Source of the DNA: Solwaraspora sp. WMMA2065
Lineage (GTDB): Bacteria > Actinomycetota > Actinomycetes > Mycobacteriales > Micromonosporaceae
Direction: 5' to 3'
Assembly: GCF_030345075.1 (NCBI RefSeq)
Contig: NZ_CP128361.1
Coordinates: 5,394,001 to 5,458,000 of the forward strand
Length of the DNA stretch: 64,000 nt
Of the stretch, positions 43,762 through 55,051 are shown in pieces (the first letter of the stretch is position 1; each line of letters starts with the position of its first letter). The position numbers were made by a program, and so were the translations under genes. The notes below the pieces were generated by a model. The model saw only the letters and a list, made by a program, of their open reading frames with translations, had not been told where the DNA came from and searched no databases.

Positions 43762-44835
43762 ATGGCGCAGTTCGTGGACTGGGATCTGGCCGCCGCAACC
43801 GCCGGCGCGCTGAGCAAGTCGGGGCCGAAGGCTTCGCTCGACGAAGCAACCGAGGTGGTCAACGACCTTCGCCGGCTGACCGACGAAGCGGCCGGACACG
43901 TCGTGGCGTACACCGGTCTGCAGGCCCAGGTCGCGCACCCGCCGGTGCGGGTGGTCGACCGGCGGGACTGGGCCGTCGCCAACATCGCCGGGCTGCGTGA
44001 CGTGATCACACCGCTGGTCTCCCGGGCGGCCGGTGACCGCCAGCCGGGCGCGCTCACCGACGCGATCGGTTCCCGGGTCACCGGGGTGCAGGCCGGCACG
44101 GTGCTCGGCTACCTCTCCGGCCGGGTGCTCGGCCAGTACGAGGTGTTCTCCGGTGACCCCGGCCAGCTGCTGCTGGTCGCCCCGAACATCGTCGAGGTGG
44201 AGCGCAAGCTGCACGCCGACCCGCGCGACTTCCGACTCTGGGTCTGCCTGCACGAGGTCACCCACCGCACCCAGTTCACCGCCGTGCCGTGGATGCGCGG
44301 GCACTTCCTGGGCCAGGTTCAGGCGTTCGTCGACGCCTCGCAGGCCGGTGGCGACAACTTCGTCGACCGGGTCCGGCGCGGCGTCGGCACCCTCGCCGAG
44401 TCGATCCGCGACCCGCAGAGCCGGGCCAGCGTGCTGGACATCGTGCAGACCCCGGCGCAGCGCGCCGTACTCGACCGGCTGACCGCGCTGATGACCCTGC
44501 TCGAAGGGCATGCCGAGTTCGTCATGGACGGGGTCGGGCCGGAGGTCATCCCGACGGTGGAGCAGATCCGGGCCGGCTTCAACCGCCGCCGCGAGGCCGG
44601 CAACCCGCTGGAGAAGGCGATCCGCCGGCTGCTCGGCGTGGACGTCAAGATGCGCCAGTACGCCGAAGGCCGCAAATTCGTGCACGGCGTGGTCGACAGG
44701 GTCGGCATGGCCGGTTTCAACAAGGTCTTCGACTCCCCGTTGACCCTGCCCCGGCTGGAGGAGTTGGGCGACCCGGACGCCTGGGTGGCCCGGGTGCATG
44801 GCCCGGTCTCCGGCTCGCCGCCGACCGTCGTCTGA
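43762..44835 (+). CDS. Zinc-dependent metalloprotease (DUF2342 / zincin_2)
   Basis: A 357-residue protein of the actinobacterial family often annotated F420-biosynthesis-associated or zinc metalloprotease. HEVTHRTQF (His164, Glu165, His168) is the HExxH zinc site; LLEGHAEFVMDGVG and KMRQYAEGRKFV are the family's downstream blocks. No signal peptide, so cytoplasmic. Activity in most members is unproven. ATG at 43762. It is followed by tilS, as in other actinobacteria. Confidence 0.9.
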   Translation: MAQFVDWDLAAATAGALSKSGPKASLDEATEVVNDLRRLTDEAAGHVVAYTGLQAQVAHPPVRVVDRRDWAVANIAGLRDVITPLVSRAAGDRQPGALTDAIGSRVTGVQAGTVLGYLSGRVLGQYEVFSGDPGQLLLVAPNIVEVERKLHADPRDFRLWVCLHEVTHRTQFTAVPWMRGHFLGQVQAFVDASQAGGDNFVDRVRRGVGTLAESIRDPQSRASVLDIVQTPAQRAVLDRLTALMTLLEGHAEFVMDGVGPEVIPTVEQIRAGFNRRREAGNPLEKAIRRLLGVDVKMRQYAEGRKFVHGVVDRVGMAGFNKVFDSPLTLPRLEELGDPDAWVARVHGPVSGSPPTVV

Positions 44836-44842
44836 GCCGCGG

Positions 44843-45970
44843 GTGCCCAGGCTCGCTCCGGCTGTCGCCGAGCTGCGTGTCGCGGTCCGGCGGATGCTGC
44901 GCGAGTACGCCGGCCGGCTGGTGCTGGTGGCCTGCTCCGGCGGCCCGGACTCATTGGCTCTGGCGGCCACGGTCGCGTTCGTCGCCCCCCGCTGCGGGGT
45001 CTGCGCCGGGCTGGTGACTGTCGACCACGGCCTGCAGGCGGGGTCCGCCGAGCAGGCCCGGGACGTGGCCGGCTGGGCGGCCGGGGCCGGGTTCGACCCG
45101 GTCGAGACCGTCGCCGTCGAGGTCGGTGCCGCCGGCGGCCCGGAGGCGGCGGCGCGGACCGCCCGCTACGCCGCGCTGACCCGGGTGGCCCACCGGCACC
45201 GGGCGGCCGCCGTGCTGCTCGGTCACACCCGCGACGACCAGGCCGAGACGGTGCTGCTGGCGCTGGCCCGGGGGGCCGGTCCGGCCGGCCTGTCCGGGAT
45301 GCCGCCGGCCCGCCAGGTGGACGGCGTCACGGTGCTGCGTCCGCTGCTGGACGTGGGGCGGGAGCAGACCCGGGCGGCCTGCGCGGCGCTCGGCCTCACC
45401 CCGTGGGCCGACCCGCACAACACCGACCCGGCGTACGCCCGAGCCCGGGTCCGGGCCGACGCGCTGCCGGCCCTGGTCGAGGCGCTGGGCACTGCGGTGG
45501 TGGCGAATCTGGCGCGGACCGCCACGCTGGTCGCCGCCGACAACACGACGCTGGACGGGCTGGCCGACGCCGCGTCGGACCGGGCCGCCACACCCGGTGG
45601 TGGGCTGGCGGTCCCGGTCCTGACCGAGCTGCCGGACGCGGTGCGGACCCGGGTGCTGCACCGCTGGGCGTTGCGGCTCGGTGCGCCGGCCGGGGCGTTG
45701 GCGTACCGGCACGTCACCGCTCTCGACGCACTGGTCACCCGGTGGCGTGGGCAGCGGGCGGTGCACCTGCCGGGTGGTATCGAGGTGCGTCGGGCCGGGG
45801 GTGAACTGTCGGCCGGCTCAGCCGACGGCGGTCCGGTCGCGGAACGTGCCACGGTACGCCTGGGGTGTGGCGCCGACCCGCCGGCTGAAGTGGTGCCGGA
45901 GGGTGGCGGCGTCGCCGAAGCCGCACCGCCGGGCCACCGTCTCCACCCCCAGGCTGGTCTCCTCCAGTAG
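44843..45970 (+). CDS. tilS: tRNA(Ile)-lysidine synthase, C-terminally extended
   Basis: A 375-residue N-type ATP pyrophosphatase: PP-loop SGGPDS (32-37), DHGLQAGSAEQA, GHTRDDQAETVLL and the tRNA-contact block NTDPAYARARVR. TilS converts the wobble C of the AUA-decoding tRNA-Ile to lysidine. The family core ends near VHLPGGIEVRRAGGELS; about 55 more codons run on antisense to the convergent AraC-type gene, overlapping by 153 bp. That tail (GADPPAEVVPEGGG and so on) looks like read-through, so the normal stop seems lost. GTG start. Confidence 0.88.
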   Translation: MPRLAPAVAELRVAVRRMLREYAGRLVLVACSGGPDSLALAATVAFVAPRCGVCAGLVTVDHGLQAGSAEQARDVAGWAAGAGFDPVETVAVEVGAAGGPEAAARTARYAALTRVAHRHRAAAVLLGHTRDDQAETVLLALARGAGPAGLSGMPPARQVDGVTVLRPLLDVGREQTRAACAALGLTPWADPHNTDPAYARARVRADALPALVEALGTAVVANLARTATLVAADNTTLDGLADAASDRAATPGGGLAVPVLTELPDAVRTRVLHRWALRLGAPAGALAYRHVTALDALVTRWRGQRAVHLPGGIEVRRAGGELSAGSADGGPVAERATVRLGCGADPPAEVVPEGGGVAEAAPPGHRLHPQAGLLQ

Positions 45971-46780
45971 CTGGCGGGCCAGCAGCACCCGCTGGCCGGT
46001 GAGCCAGTCGTGCGGCGTGGTGCCGGTCTCGGCCCGGAACCGGCGGGCGAAGGTACGCGGTGCCATGTGTGCCCGGGCAGCCAGTTCCTCCACGCTCATC
46101 GTGGTGTCCAGGTGCTGCTGCATCCATACCAGCACCGACTCCAGCGTGGCCGCTGTCGGGCTGGCCGCGATCGGCGTCTCGATGAACTGGGCTTGCCCGC
46201 CGGCGCGGTGCGGCGGCACCACCATCCGGCGGGCGAGTCTGGTCGCCAGGGCGGAGCCGTGCTCCTGGCGGACCAGATGCAGGCAGGCGTCGATCCCGGC
46301 GGCGGTGCCGGCGCTGGTCAGCACGTTGCCGTCGGCCACGTACAGCGAGTTGCACCGGATCCGGGCGGTCGGGTGGCGGCGGGCCAGCTCGTCGGCGTAC
46401 CGCCAATGGGTGGTGCATTCGCGGCCGTCGAGCAGGCCGGCGGCGCCGAGCACGAATGCGCCGGAGCAGACGCTGAGCAGGGTGGCGCCGCGGCGGTCGG
46501 CGGCGCGTAACGCGTCGACCACCGGTGCGGCGACGGCGTCGTGGAAGCTGGCCGCGGGCACGGCGACCAGGTTGGCGTCGGCGACCGGCCGCAGATCGGC
46601 GGTGGGTAGCAGCGAGAAGCCGGAGCTGGTGCGGACCGGGCCGCCGTCGACGGTGCAGACGTCGAAGCGGTATCCGGGGAAGCCGTCCGCGGTGCGGTCG
46701 TGACCGAAGACCTCGCAGACCACCCCGAGCTCGAACGGGGCTACGCCGTCGAGCGCGATCACCGCGACGGTACGAAGCAT
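45818..46780 (-). CDS. GlxA-type AraC-family regulator with DJ-1/PfpI domain
   Basis: A 320-residue regulator. The N-terminal DJ-1/PfpI-like domain (3-180) has LSVCSGAFVLGAAGLLDG, where the nucleophile-like Cys is in CSGAF. The C-terminal AraC domain (215-315) has two helix-turn-helix motifs, ending in CGFGDAATLRHHFSRRVG and TPQAYRG. Target and signal are unknown. The 3' end overlaps tilS on the other strand by 153 bp; the HTH part is normal, so tilS is the gene that has run on. Upstream is a short repeat region, probably with its promoter. Confidence 0.88.
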   Translation of the reverse strand: MLRTVAVIALDGVAPFELGVVCEVFGHDRTADGFPGYRFDVCTVDGGPVRTSSGFSLLPTADLRPVADANLVAVPAASFHDAVAAPVVDALRAADRRGATLLSVCSGAFVLGAAGLLDGRECTTHWRYADELARRHPTARIRCNSLYVADGNVLTSAGTAAGIDACLHLVRQEHGSALATRLARRMVVPPHRAGGQAQFIETPIAASPTAATLESVLVWMQQHLDTTMSVEELAARAHMAPRTFARRFRAETGTTPHDWLTGQRVLLARQLLEETSLGVETVARRCGFGDAATLRHHFSRRVGATPQAYRGTFRDRTAVG

Positions 46781-46896
46781 GCGACGAGTCTAGCCCACGG
46801 TGGCAGGATTTCGATGAACAGTGGCATCTCTGCCGCTGTTCGCTCAGTGGGCCGGCGCGCAGACTTGGTGTCGACGTCCGGTGCGCACCGGCGGCA

Positions 46897-46944
46897 CACC
46901 CATCGGGACCAGGGTGAACACACTCATCGGGACCAGGGTGAACC
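46897..46944. repeat. 24-bp tandem repeat upstream of small membrane gene
   Basis: Two copies of a 24-bp unit (46897-46920, 46921-46944; core ATCGGGACCAGGGTGAAC) differ by two bases; a weaker third copy (about 46945-46966) ends at the start of the next gene. The copies contain GTGAAC repeats that might be an operator or a slipped ribosome region. No gene is seen at 46781-46978. Confidence 0.75.
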
Positions 46945-46978
46945 TCCCGTCAGGACCAACGTGAAGGTGGCTGCCGCC

Positions 46979-47107
46979 ATGGAACTTCTTATCGTCGTGT
47001 CGATCATCCTGCTGCTCGCCGCCGCCTCGGCGGCCGGCCTCACCCGGGACAGTCGTGACTCGGCCGACTGGCGGCCGAGTCACGACGGTGTCCGCCGGCC
47101 CCGGTGA
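46979..47107 (+). CDS. Small single-helix membrane protein
   Basis: A 42-residue protein: MELLIVVSIILLLAAASAAG forms one membrane helix, then LTRDSRDSADWRPS, a tail typical of small proteins in Micromonospora near hpt. GTG at 46961 would add six residues. Function unknown; single-helix proteins like this may regulate membrane enzymes. Confidence 0.55.
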   Translation: MELLIVVSIILLLAAASAAGLTRDSRDSADWRPSHDGVRRPR

Positions 47108-47199
47108 CCGTCGGCTGGACCACCGTCACCCACCGGCGCCACGTGAGTATCCGCCGGCCCCGGTGTCGGCTGGCCGGCCGGATGCGGCAGGCTTGGCGC

Positions 47200-47775
47200 A
47201 TGGCTGACGGCTCCTGGTACGACGCCGACATCGACCGTGTGATCATTTCCGAGGAACAGATCCGCGACAAGACCGCGGAACTCGCCAAGCAGATCGCCAC
47301 TGACTACGCCGACGTGACGGGTGGACTGCTGCTGGTCTGCGTGCTCAAGGGCGCGGTCATGTTCATGGCCGACTTCGCCCGTGAGCTCGGCCGGCAGGGC
47401 GCTCCCGTCGAGTTGGAGTTCATGGCCGTCTCCTCCTACGGGCAGGGCACCACCTCCTCCGGCGTGGTCCGCATCCTCAAGGACGTGGAGCGGGACATCG
47501 CCGGTCGGCACGTGGTGGTGGTCGAGGACATCATCGACTCCGGCCTCACCCTGTCCTGGCTGCTGAAGTACCTGGCGTCCAGGTCGGCGGCGAGCGTGGA
47601 GGTGGTCGCGCTGTTCCGCAAGCCCGAGGCGGTCAAGGTGCAGGTCCCGGTGCGGTATGTCGGCTTCGACATCCCCACCGAGTTCGTGGTTGGCTACGGC
47701 CTGGACTTCGCCGAGCGGTACCGCGAGTTGCCCTACGTCGGGGTGCTCAAGCCCGAGGTGTACGGCCGCGGCTGA
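47200..47775 (+). CDS. hpt: Hypoxanthine phosphoribosyltransferase
   Basis: A 191-residue purine salvage enzyme. PRPP loop VVVVEDIIDSGLT (Glu109, Asp110), LKGAVMFMADF, and VGYGLDFAERYRELPYVG are the family blocks. It makes IMP or GMP from hypoxanthine or guanine. ATG at 47200 is chosen (MADGSWYDADI); the frame is open further upstream but without homology. The hpt-ftsH-folE order is conserved in actinobacteria. The 273 bp to ftsH show no other gene. Confidence 0.95.
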   Translation: MADGSWYDADIDRVIISEEQIRDKTAELAKQIATDYADVTGGLLLVCVLKGAVMFMADFARELGRQGAPVELEFMAVSSYGQGTTSSGVVRILKDVERDIAGRHVVVVEDIIDSGLTLSWLLKYLASRSAASVEVVALFRKPEAVKVQVPVRYVGFDIPTEFVVGYGLDFAERYRELPYVGVLKPEVYGRG

Positions 47776-48049
47776 CCGCCGCCGGTGTGTCAGCCGTCGG
47801 GAAACTCCTCGGGACGTCCAGGCCACTCCCAGGAAACAGCGCTACGGTATGCGGTGGCGCGGGTCAGCTGACCGCGCCGACGTGGGACCAGCGGACGGAG
47901 CGCGGGTCGACCGGGCTCGCGGACGCGCACCTCGTCACCACGGTGTACCTTCGAATGACCGTGGCGCTCGGTTGGCGCCCCGGAGTGGCTAACCAGACGG
48001 TCAGAACGTCGATCAGGAGGGTCCGGGCGCTGCGGCGCTCGACATACGT

Positions 48050-50085
<2,036 letters not shown>

Positions 50086-50089
<4 letters not shown>

Positions 50090-50769
50090 GCAGCCCTGAC
50101 CTACCGTCCAGCGCGTCGTCGACCGAACCGGACGACGACGCGCTGGACTATCTCGCCGCCCGACTGATCAACGGCAAACTCAACGGCACGCCGGTCGAAC
50201 GCTCCGTCGACCTGACCCGGATCGAGCGCGCCGTACGGGAGATCCTCATCGCCGTCGGCGAGGACCCGGACCGCGACGGGCTGCGCCAGACGCCGGCCCG
50301 GGTCGCTCGGGCGTACGCCGAGCTGCTCGCGGGCCTGCGGGCCGACGCGGCCCAGGTGCTCACCACCACCTTCGAGGCTGACCACGACGAGCTGGTGCTG
50401 GTCCGCGACATCGAGGTGATGTCGCTGTGCGAGCACCACATGCTGCCGTTCCGGGGCGTGGCGCACATCGGGTACATTCCCGGAGCGACCGGCCGGATAA
50501 CCGGCCTGTCGAAGCTGGCCCGCCTGGTCGAGGTCTACGCCCGGCGGCTACAGGTCCAGGAGCGGCTCACCTCGCAGATCGCCGACATGCTGATGAGCCG
50601 GCTGGAGCCGCGCGGTGTGGTCACCGTGCTGGAGTGCGAACACATGTGCATGGCGATGCGCGGCATTCAGAAGGCTGGTGCCCGTACCATCACCTCGGCC
50701 GTACGCGGTGTGTTCCAACGCGACGCCAAGTCCCGTGCTGAAGCGATGAGCCTGATCATCCACAGCTGA
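50086..50769 (+). CDS. folE: GTP cyclohydrolase I, probable CTG start
   Basis: A 227-residue FolE making 7,8-dihydroneopterin triphosphate for folate. Family blocks: [46 protein letters not shown] (zinc Cys/His), [22 protein letters not shown] and [10 protein letters not shown] (second zinc Cys). The first in-frame ATG/GTG/TTG is GTG at 50356, after the essential N-terminal helices. The open frame upstream contains none of these starts, but CTG at 50086 overlaps the ftsH stop as CTGA, matching the stop-start coupling seen elsewhere here. I infer CTG initiation; an unusual ATT/ATC start cannot be excluded. Confidence 0.85.
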
Positions 50770-50784
50770 CGCCAACTGCCCGAT

Positions 50785-51477
50785 TCACCCGAGCAGCGAG
50801 ATCAGCGCCGCCAGCACCAACGCCAGCACCAGCGGGACCGCGCAGACCAGCGCCCCCACCAACGGTGTGCGGTCCGGCCGCTGGCGCGGCCCGCCGAATA
50901 CGAAACCGACCGCCAGCCAGCCAAGGCCGAACGCGACCAGCGGCAGGACCAGCCCGCAGCCGAGCGCGTAGCCCAGCGGTGCCTGGTCTCCGGCGACCAC
51001 GAACATGGCCAACTGGATCATCAGGACGATCACCGCGAACGGCCCGTACACCAGCAGGTTGCGAAGCCACGGCGGGGGACCGCCAGACGGACCCGCCGCG
51101 ACGGCCAGGTCGCCGTTGGCGGCGTCGACCTGCGCGTGCGCTCGCGCGATCGCCGCCTGCCGGGCCGGCGACCCGACTGCCAAGGAGGCAGGCATCCGCA
51201 CTGCGGCACCGACCGAAGCCCCGGCTGAGGCACTGACCGCGGCGTGGACCGCGGCTACCTCCGGCGGCATCGGATTGAGCAGGCCAGGCGGTACGCCGAG
51301 CATGACCAGTTGACGCCGCTGGACAGCGAGCCGGTCGCGCAGCACCGTCAGGTCCATTGAGCGCCGGTCGCCAGCTGGACCGTCCGTTGGCCGCCCTTGG
51401 CCGTGGCGTAGCCGGGCCAACCGTCGGGCGGCCGCTACGTACTCCGCCCACTCGTCTCCGGTGCCGTTCCCAGTCAC
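50785..51477 (-). CDS. Four-helix membrane protein after the FtsK-like gene
   Basis: A 230-residue protein with GTG start overlapping the upstream stop (GTGA). The N-terminal half is helical and basic (DEWAEYVAAARRLARLRHG, then RDRLAVQRRQLVMLG), likely coiled coil. The C-terminal half has four membrane helices (from about residue 130). Coupled to the P-loop-less FtsK-like protein, it may dock it at the membrane. Family not recognised. Convergent with folE with 15 bp between stops. Confidence 0.6.
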   Translation of the reverse strand: MTGNGTGDEWAEYVAAARRLARLRHGQGRPTDGPAGDRRSMDLTVLRDRLAVQRRQLVMLGVPPGLLNPMPPEVAAVHAAVSASAGASVGAAVRMPASLAVGSPARQAAIARAHAQVDAANGDLAVAAGPSGGPPPWLRNLLVYGPFAVIVLMIQLAMFVVAGDQAPLGYALGCGLVLPLVAFGLGWLAVGFVFGGPRQRPDRTPLVGALVCAVPLVLALVLAALISLLG

Positions 51478-54272
51478 GCCGCGCCCTCCGCAGTGTCGGC
51501 TACGACGCGCCCCTCCCCGGTGTCGGCTACGACGCGTCCCTCCCCGGTGTCGGCCACGACGCGTCCCTCCCCGGTGTCGGTCCCGGTCCCGGCCGGTTGG
51601 AACGGGACGAAGACGGTGCGCCGGTCGGTCTGCGCGTCGTACAACAGACCACGTTGCGGGCGGGGGTGCCAAGCCGGCAGCCGGCCGGCGAACCCGACTG
51701 GCCCGGCCGTCGCGGCCTGCTCGGTCACCGGCCGGTCGAGCAGGACGATCCCGGAGATCAGGTCCGGACTGGGACCGAGAAATGCCAGGAACGAGTCCGG
51801 CTGCTCCCAGCCGGAGAGCAGATGGATGCCGCGGGCCGGCCCGGAGTCCAACAGGTTGCGCAGGCGGGCGGCGGCCGGCCCGCCGAGCTCGAGAACATCG
51901 GCGGTGGCGATGACCAGGTACGCGGGGCCGGCTGCGTCGCCCAGCGTCCGGAGAACCTCCAGATCCACCACCTCGGTCGGCTGACGGACGCCGACCGCTC
52001 GGGCGAGGTCGGTCAACTGCCGGCGGTCGTGTTCGCCCATCGACAGCAACAGGATGCGGGCGGTGCCGGGCTGGTGGTGTGCCGCGGCGCTGCGTACCAC
52101 CGTGGCCAGCAGGCTCGCGGTGCTCTCCCGGGAGCCGAAGATGGCGAGGTGGCGACCGGGGGCACGTTCGAACCGGAACTCCGCTGTCCGCCCCGGCAGC
52201 TCGACGGCCCGGCCGAAGAGTCCGGCTGGAGTGTCCGGCGGGTCGGCCAGCACCCGCTGGTAGGTCTCGTCCGATTCGAGCTCCGGCTGGAGGTAGCCGG
52301 CGAAGACCTGCGGCGGCCGGGCGTCGGCCGCACGGCGCGACCACAGCTGCCGGCGGAGCCCGGCCAACCCAGGCCGGTCCGTGTACGGATCCGGAAACAC
52401 GACGGTACGTTCGTGGCCGCGGGTCGCCCCACGCGGGCCGCCCAGCCCGCCGGCGGTGTTCACCACTGCCCGACCCGTCGGCAGCCCGACCGCGGCGTCG
52501 TTGCTCGGCTCCAGGAGCCAGTCACCGCCGGCCAGCACCACCCGGACCGGGAACTGGCTCAGCAGCGAATCCCGCCGCCACCAGCCACCGCCGGTCGACC
52601 CGCCGGCCGGATCGGGGCCGACCCAACCGCCTGAGCCCACCCAGCCGCCCGACCCGTCAGGCTCATCGGATCCGACGCTCTGCTCCGACCCGGGAGCTGG
52701 GCCGGTCCCGGAGTCGGCGATCAGCAGGTGGACTCCGCTGCCGCGCCCGCCCCTGGCGATCCGTTCGAGCAGGTCGAGTGACTCGTCGGCGACCGGTCCG
52801 GTCAGGTCCAGCATTGGGGCCGGATCCTTGAGCACGCAGAGAACGCGGGTCGTGCCCGTGGCGGCGGCGAGCTCGGCGAACCGGGTCGTCCCATTGCGGG
52901 TCGCCAGGAAGGAGCGCCGGTCGACCTCCGCCGCCACCTGACGCAGCACCGACAGTCCGTACTCCGGGTCGGCGTCCACCCCGGCCGTCGCGATGTGCGG
53001 CAGCCCGGACGGGTCGGTGACGCCGGGCAGCACGCTGGTGAACGACTCGCCGGGCGACAGGTCCACCAGATGCAGGGTCACCTCGGCGGGATCGTGCCGT
53101 ACCGCCAGCCCGTACAGGAGGGCGGTGAGGAACTGGTCCACCTCTGCGCCGGCCTGCCCGGCCACCAACCAGTGTGGGGTGATGTCGTTGAACCGGAGCA
53201 GGACCGGCCGGTGTCCGTCGAACCCCGCTGCGGCCACCAGCCCGTCGGCGGCGGATCCGGCGACCGTTCCGTCCGCCGGGTCGGGCAGCAGGTCGGTCAG
53301 CGGTGGACGGGCACCGACCTCGGACCGGGCGACGAGTTCCGCGCACACCTGGTCGATCAGCTGCTGGGGTGGCTGCCGGTCCAGGTACACCGGCGCGTCG
53401 AGACCGCCGAGGTGGTCGCCGCCCGCTCCGGCCGGCAGGTCGCGGAAGGTGTCCCCGGGCGGGTCACCGACCAGGACGTACGGATTCCGTAGCCGCACCA
53501 TGGTGCTGCACGGCAGGTCGGCGCGGGTCTGCTCGGTGTCCAGCGGAGGCGGCGGCCAGCCGGCGACGACCAGATGCAGGCCATGCTCGGGGCCCACTTG
53601 GGCAAGCCGGGCGATCCGGTCGAGCACGACACCGTCGGTGAGTTCGGGCAGCGAGGCGATTATCAGCAGCATGAACCGCCCCTGCCGGTGGTGCCGGGCG
53701 ACCGTCGGTCGGGCCGGTCGGATCCACTGCTCCGCCTCGGCCAGGGCGGCCCGCAGCCCGGTGACGTCGGTGGCGGCCGGGCGCAGCACGCCGGCCTCGG
53801 TCAACGGCCGGAAAGGGCCGAGCACGTCCTCGCCCGCGGCACCGACGCCGTCCACCGTGCGCACCGACACCCGTTCCGGCGGTACGGCGGCCAGCAGGCG
53901 GAGCAGCACGGCCCGCAGCAGCCCGGCGACCCGTCGGTCGCGGATGTCGCCGTCGAGCGTCAGATGCCCGCTGCCGAGGAACGGGACGACCACCGGGAAC
54001 CGGGCGTCGTCCAGTGGCTGGGCGATGCCGATCCGCAGGTGGCCGACGTGGTCGAGACCGCCCATCGGCATCGTCGGGGTCTGGGCGTCGAGCGGGGCAC
54101 CCCACCAGCCGGGGGCCAGCCGCGCTGCGAGGCTGCGGAGCTGCTCGGCGACCTCGTGCTGATCGGAGCCGGTGGTACGGCCGCCACCGGCCGCGTCAAC
54201 CTGGTCCAGCGCGGTGACGACGGCTGCCGCCGAGCGGTGCAGCGCGGCGGCGCGGTCCAGGTCCATGCCCAT
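51474..54272 (-). CDS. FtsK/EccC-like protein lacking P-loops
   Basis: A 932-residue protein laid out like the FtsK/SpoIIIE part of EccC. At the first ATPase domain HWLVAGQAGAEVDQFL (about 370) stands where HxLVAGTTGSGKSE is expected, so the Lys and Ser/Thr of Walker A are gone. The second site LAIFGSRESTASLLATVV (about 710) also lacks GKS. Folds and downstream strands (LHLVDLSPGES, VLCVLKDPAPML) remain. It probably acts as a non-hydrolysing docking or cargo protein. ATG at 54272 has AGGCAGG before it; GTG at 54281 is possible. C-terminal tail is made of repeats. Confidence 0.7.
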   Translation of the reverse strand: MGMDLDRAAALHRSAAAVVTALDQVDAAGGGRTTGSDQHEVAEQLRSLAARLAPGWWGAPLDAQTPTMPMGGLDHVGHLRIGIAQPLDDARFPVVVPFLGSGHLTLDGDIRDRRVAGLLRAVLLRLLAAVPPERVSVRTVDGVGAAGEDVLGPFRPLTEAGVLRPAATDVTGLRAALAEAEQWIRPARPTVARHHRQGRFMLLIIASLPELTDGVVLDRIARLAQVGPEHGLHLVVAGWPPPPLDTEQTRADLPCSTMVRLRNPYVLVGDPPGDTFRDLPAGAGGDHLGGLDAPVYLDRQPPQQLIDQVCAELVARSEVGARPPLTDLLPDPADGTVAGSAADGLVAAAGFDGHRPVLLRFNDITPHWLVAGQAGAEVDQFLTALLYGLAVRHDPAEVTLHLVDLSPGESFTSVLPGVTDPSGLPHIATAGVDADPEYGLSVLRQVAAEVDRRSFLATRNGTTRFAELAAATGTTRVLCVLKDPAPMLDLTGPVADESLDLLERIARGGRGSGVHLLIADSGTGPAPGSEQSVGSDEPDGSGGWVGSGGWVGPDPAGGSTGGGWWRRDSLLSQFPVRVVLAGGDWLLEPSNDAAVGLPTGRAVVNTAGGLGGPRGATRGHERTVVFPDPYTDRPGLAGLRRQLWSRRAADARPPQVFAGYLQPELESDETYQRVLADPPDTPAGLFGRAVELPGRTAEFRFERAPGRHLAIFGSRESTASLLATVVRSAAAHHQPGTARILLLSMGEHDRRQLTDLARAVGVRQPTEVVDLEVLRTLGDAAGPAYLVIATADVLELGGPAAARLRNLLDSGPARGIHLLSGWEQPDSFLAFLGPSPDLISGIVLLDRPVTEQAATAGPVGFAGRLPAWHPRPQRGLLYDAQTDRRTVFVPFQPAGTGTDTGEGRVVADTGEGRVVADTGEGRVVADTAEGAA
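51496..51576 (-). repeat. 27-bp tandem repeat at FtsK-like gene 3' end
   Basis: Three near-identical 27-bp units (51496-51522, 51523-51549, 51550-51576) encode copies of DTGEGRVVA in frame at the C-terminus of the FtsK-like protein; a partial unit follows. Such an expandable acidic/basic tail is likely to vary between strains. Confidence 0.9.
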
Positions 54273-54486
54273 GTCGACCACCTGCCTACCGCTGTACGGC
54301 AGCTCGTCCGCGAGCGCCGGTTGAGTTCAGACCTGAGACGGTATCCCAGCCGGTCCGCAGCCGGATGTGGGGTGACCGAGGTTTCCCGCCTGATCAGTAC
54401 TCGTCAGGGTGCTTCGCCGGATATGTGACCAATAAGGACTCGAACCGGCTATTCAGTCTCACGTTCGCGACGGATACTGTCGAGGG

Positions 54487-55041
54487 GTGGAGCAGACCCG
54501 GCCGGCGGCGGCCCCTGTACGCCGTGGACGGGTGCCCAGGCAGCGGATCGCTCCCGGCGTCGGAGTGCCGCCCGTGGTGCCACCCGGCCGCCGGCTACGG
54601 CTGGCGTTGGTGCTGGCTGCCGGGATCACCGCGCTGCTCTGCCTCGGCGGCGTCAGCGTCGCGTTCGTCCTCTACACCAGCGTCACCACCCCCGACCGGG
54701 GCACCCCCGAATCGACGACGCTGGGCTTCCTCGAGGCCTACCTGGTTCAGCGCGACGACACCGTCGCCGCACTCCACCTCTGCGAGGATTCGTCGATCGC
54801 ACCTCTTGCCGCCTACCGCGACAGCATCGTCGAGTGGGAGCAGCGCCAAGGGACGCTGTCCGCGATGACCATCGGGCAGCTCACTACCGAGAATGCCACG
54901 GACAGCGACGCGGTTCTGACGGTGGTGATCGAACGTCGGATGGCCTCCAGCGGCTTGATCAACAGGCTGACGGACCGCTGGCGGATCACTGCAGTGGACG
55001 AGGGCGACTGGCGGGTCTGCCGGGTGGACCGGCTGGATTGA
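54487..55041 (+). CDS. Single-helix protein with NTF2-like outside domain
   Basis: A 184-residue protein on the strand opposite to its neighbours. GTG start; residues 1-36 are basic and Pro-rich, then a membrane helix (about 38-62, LALVLAAGITALLCLGGVSVAF), then an outside domain with FLEAYLVQRDDTVAALHLC, TVVIERRM and a final WRVCRVD. The architecture is like the protein at 16808-17641: helix plus NTF2-like domain with two Cys. Function unknown; maybe an accessory of the adjoining membrane system. The 205-bp gap upstream probably carries divergent promoters. Confidence 0.65.
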   Translation: MEQTRPAAAPVRRGRVPRQRIAPGVGVPPVVPPGRRLRLALVLAAGITALLCLGGVSVAFVLYTSVTTPDRGTPESTTLGFLEAYLVQRDDTVAALHLCEDSSIAPLAAYRDSIVEWEQRQGTLSAMTIGQLTTENATDSDAVLTVVIERRMASSGLINRLTDRWRITAVDEGDWRVCRVDRLD

Positions 55042-55051
55042 CCGGTCGACG

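Noticed and set aside
46897-46966. CRISPR array
   Set aside because: Repeats are adjacent without spacers and only two to three units, so a tandem duplication, not CRISPR. No CRISPR array was seen anywhere in the window.
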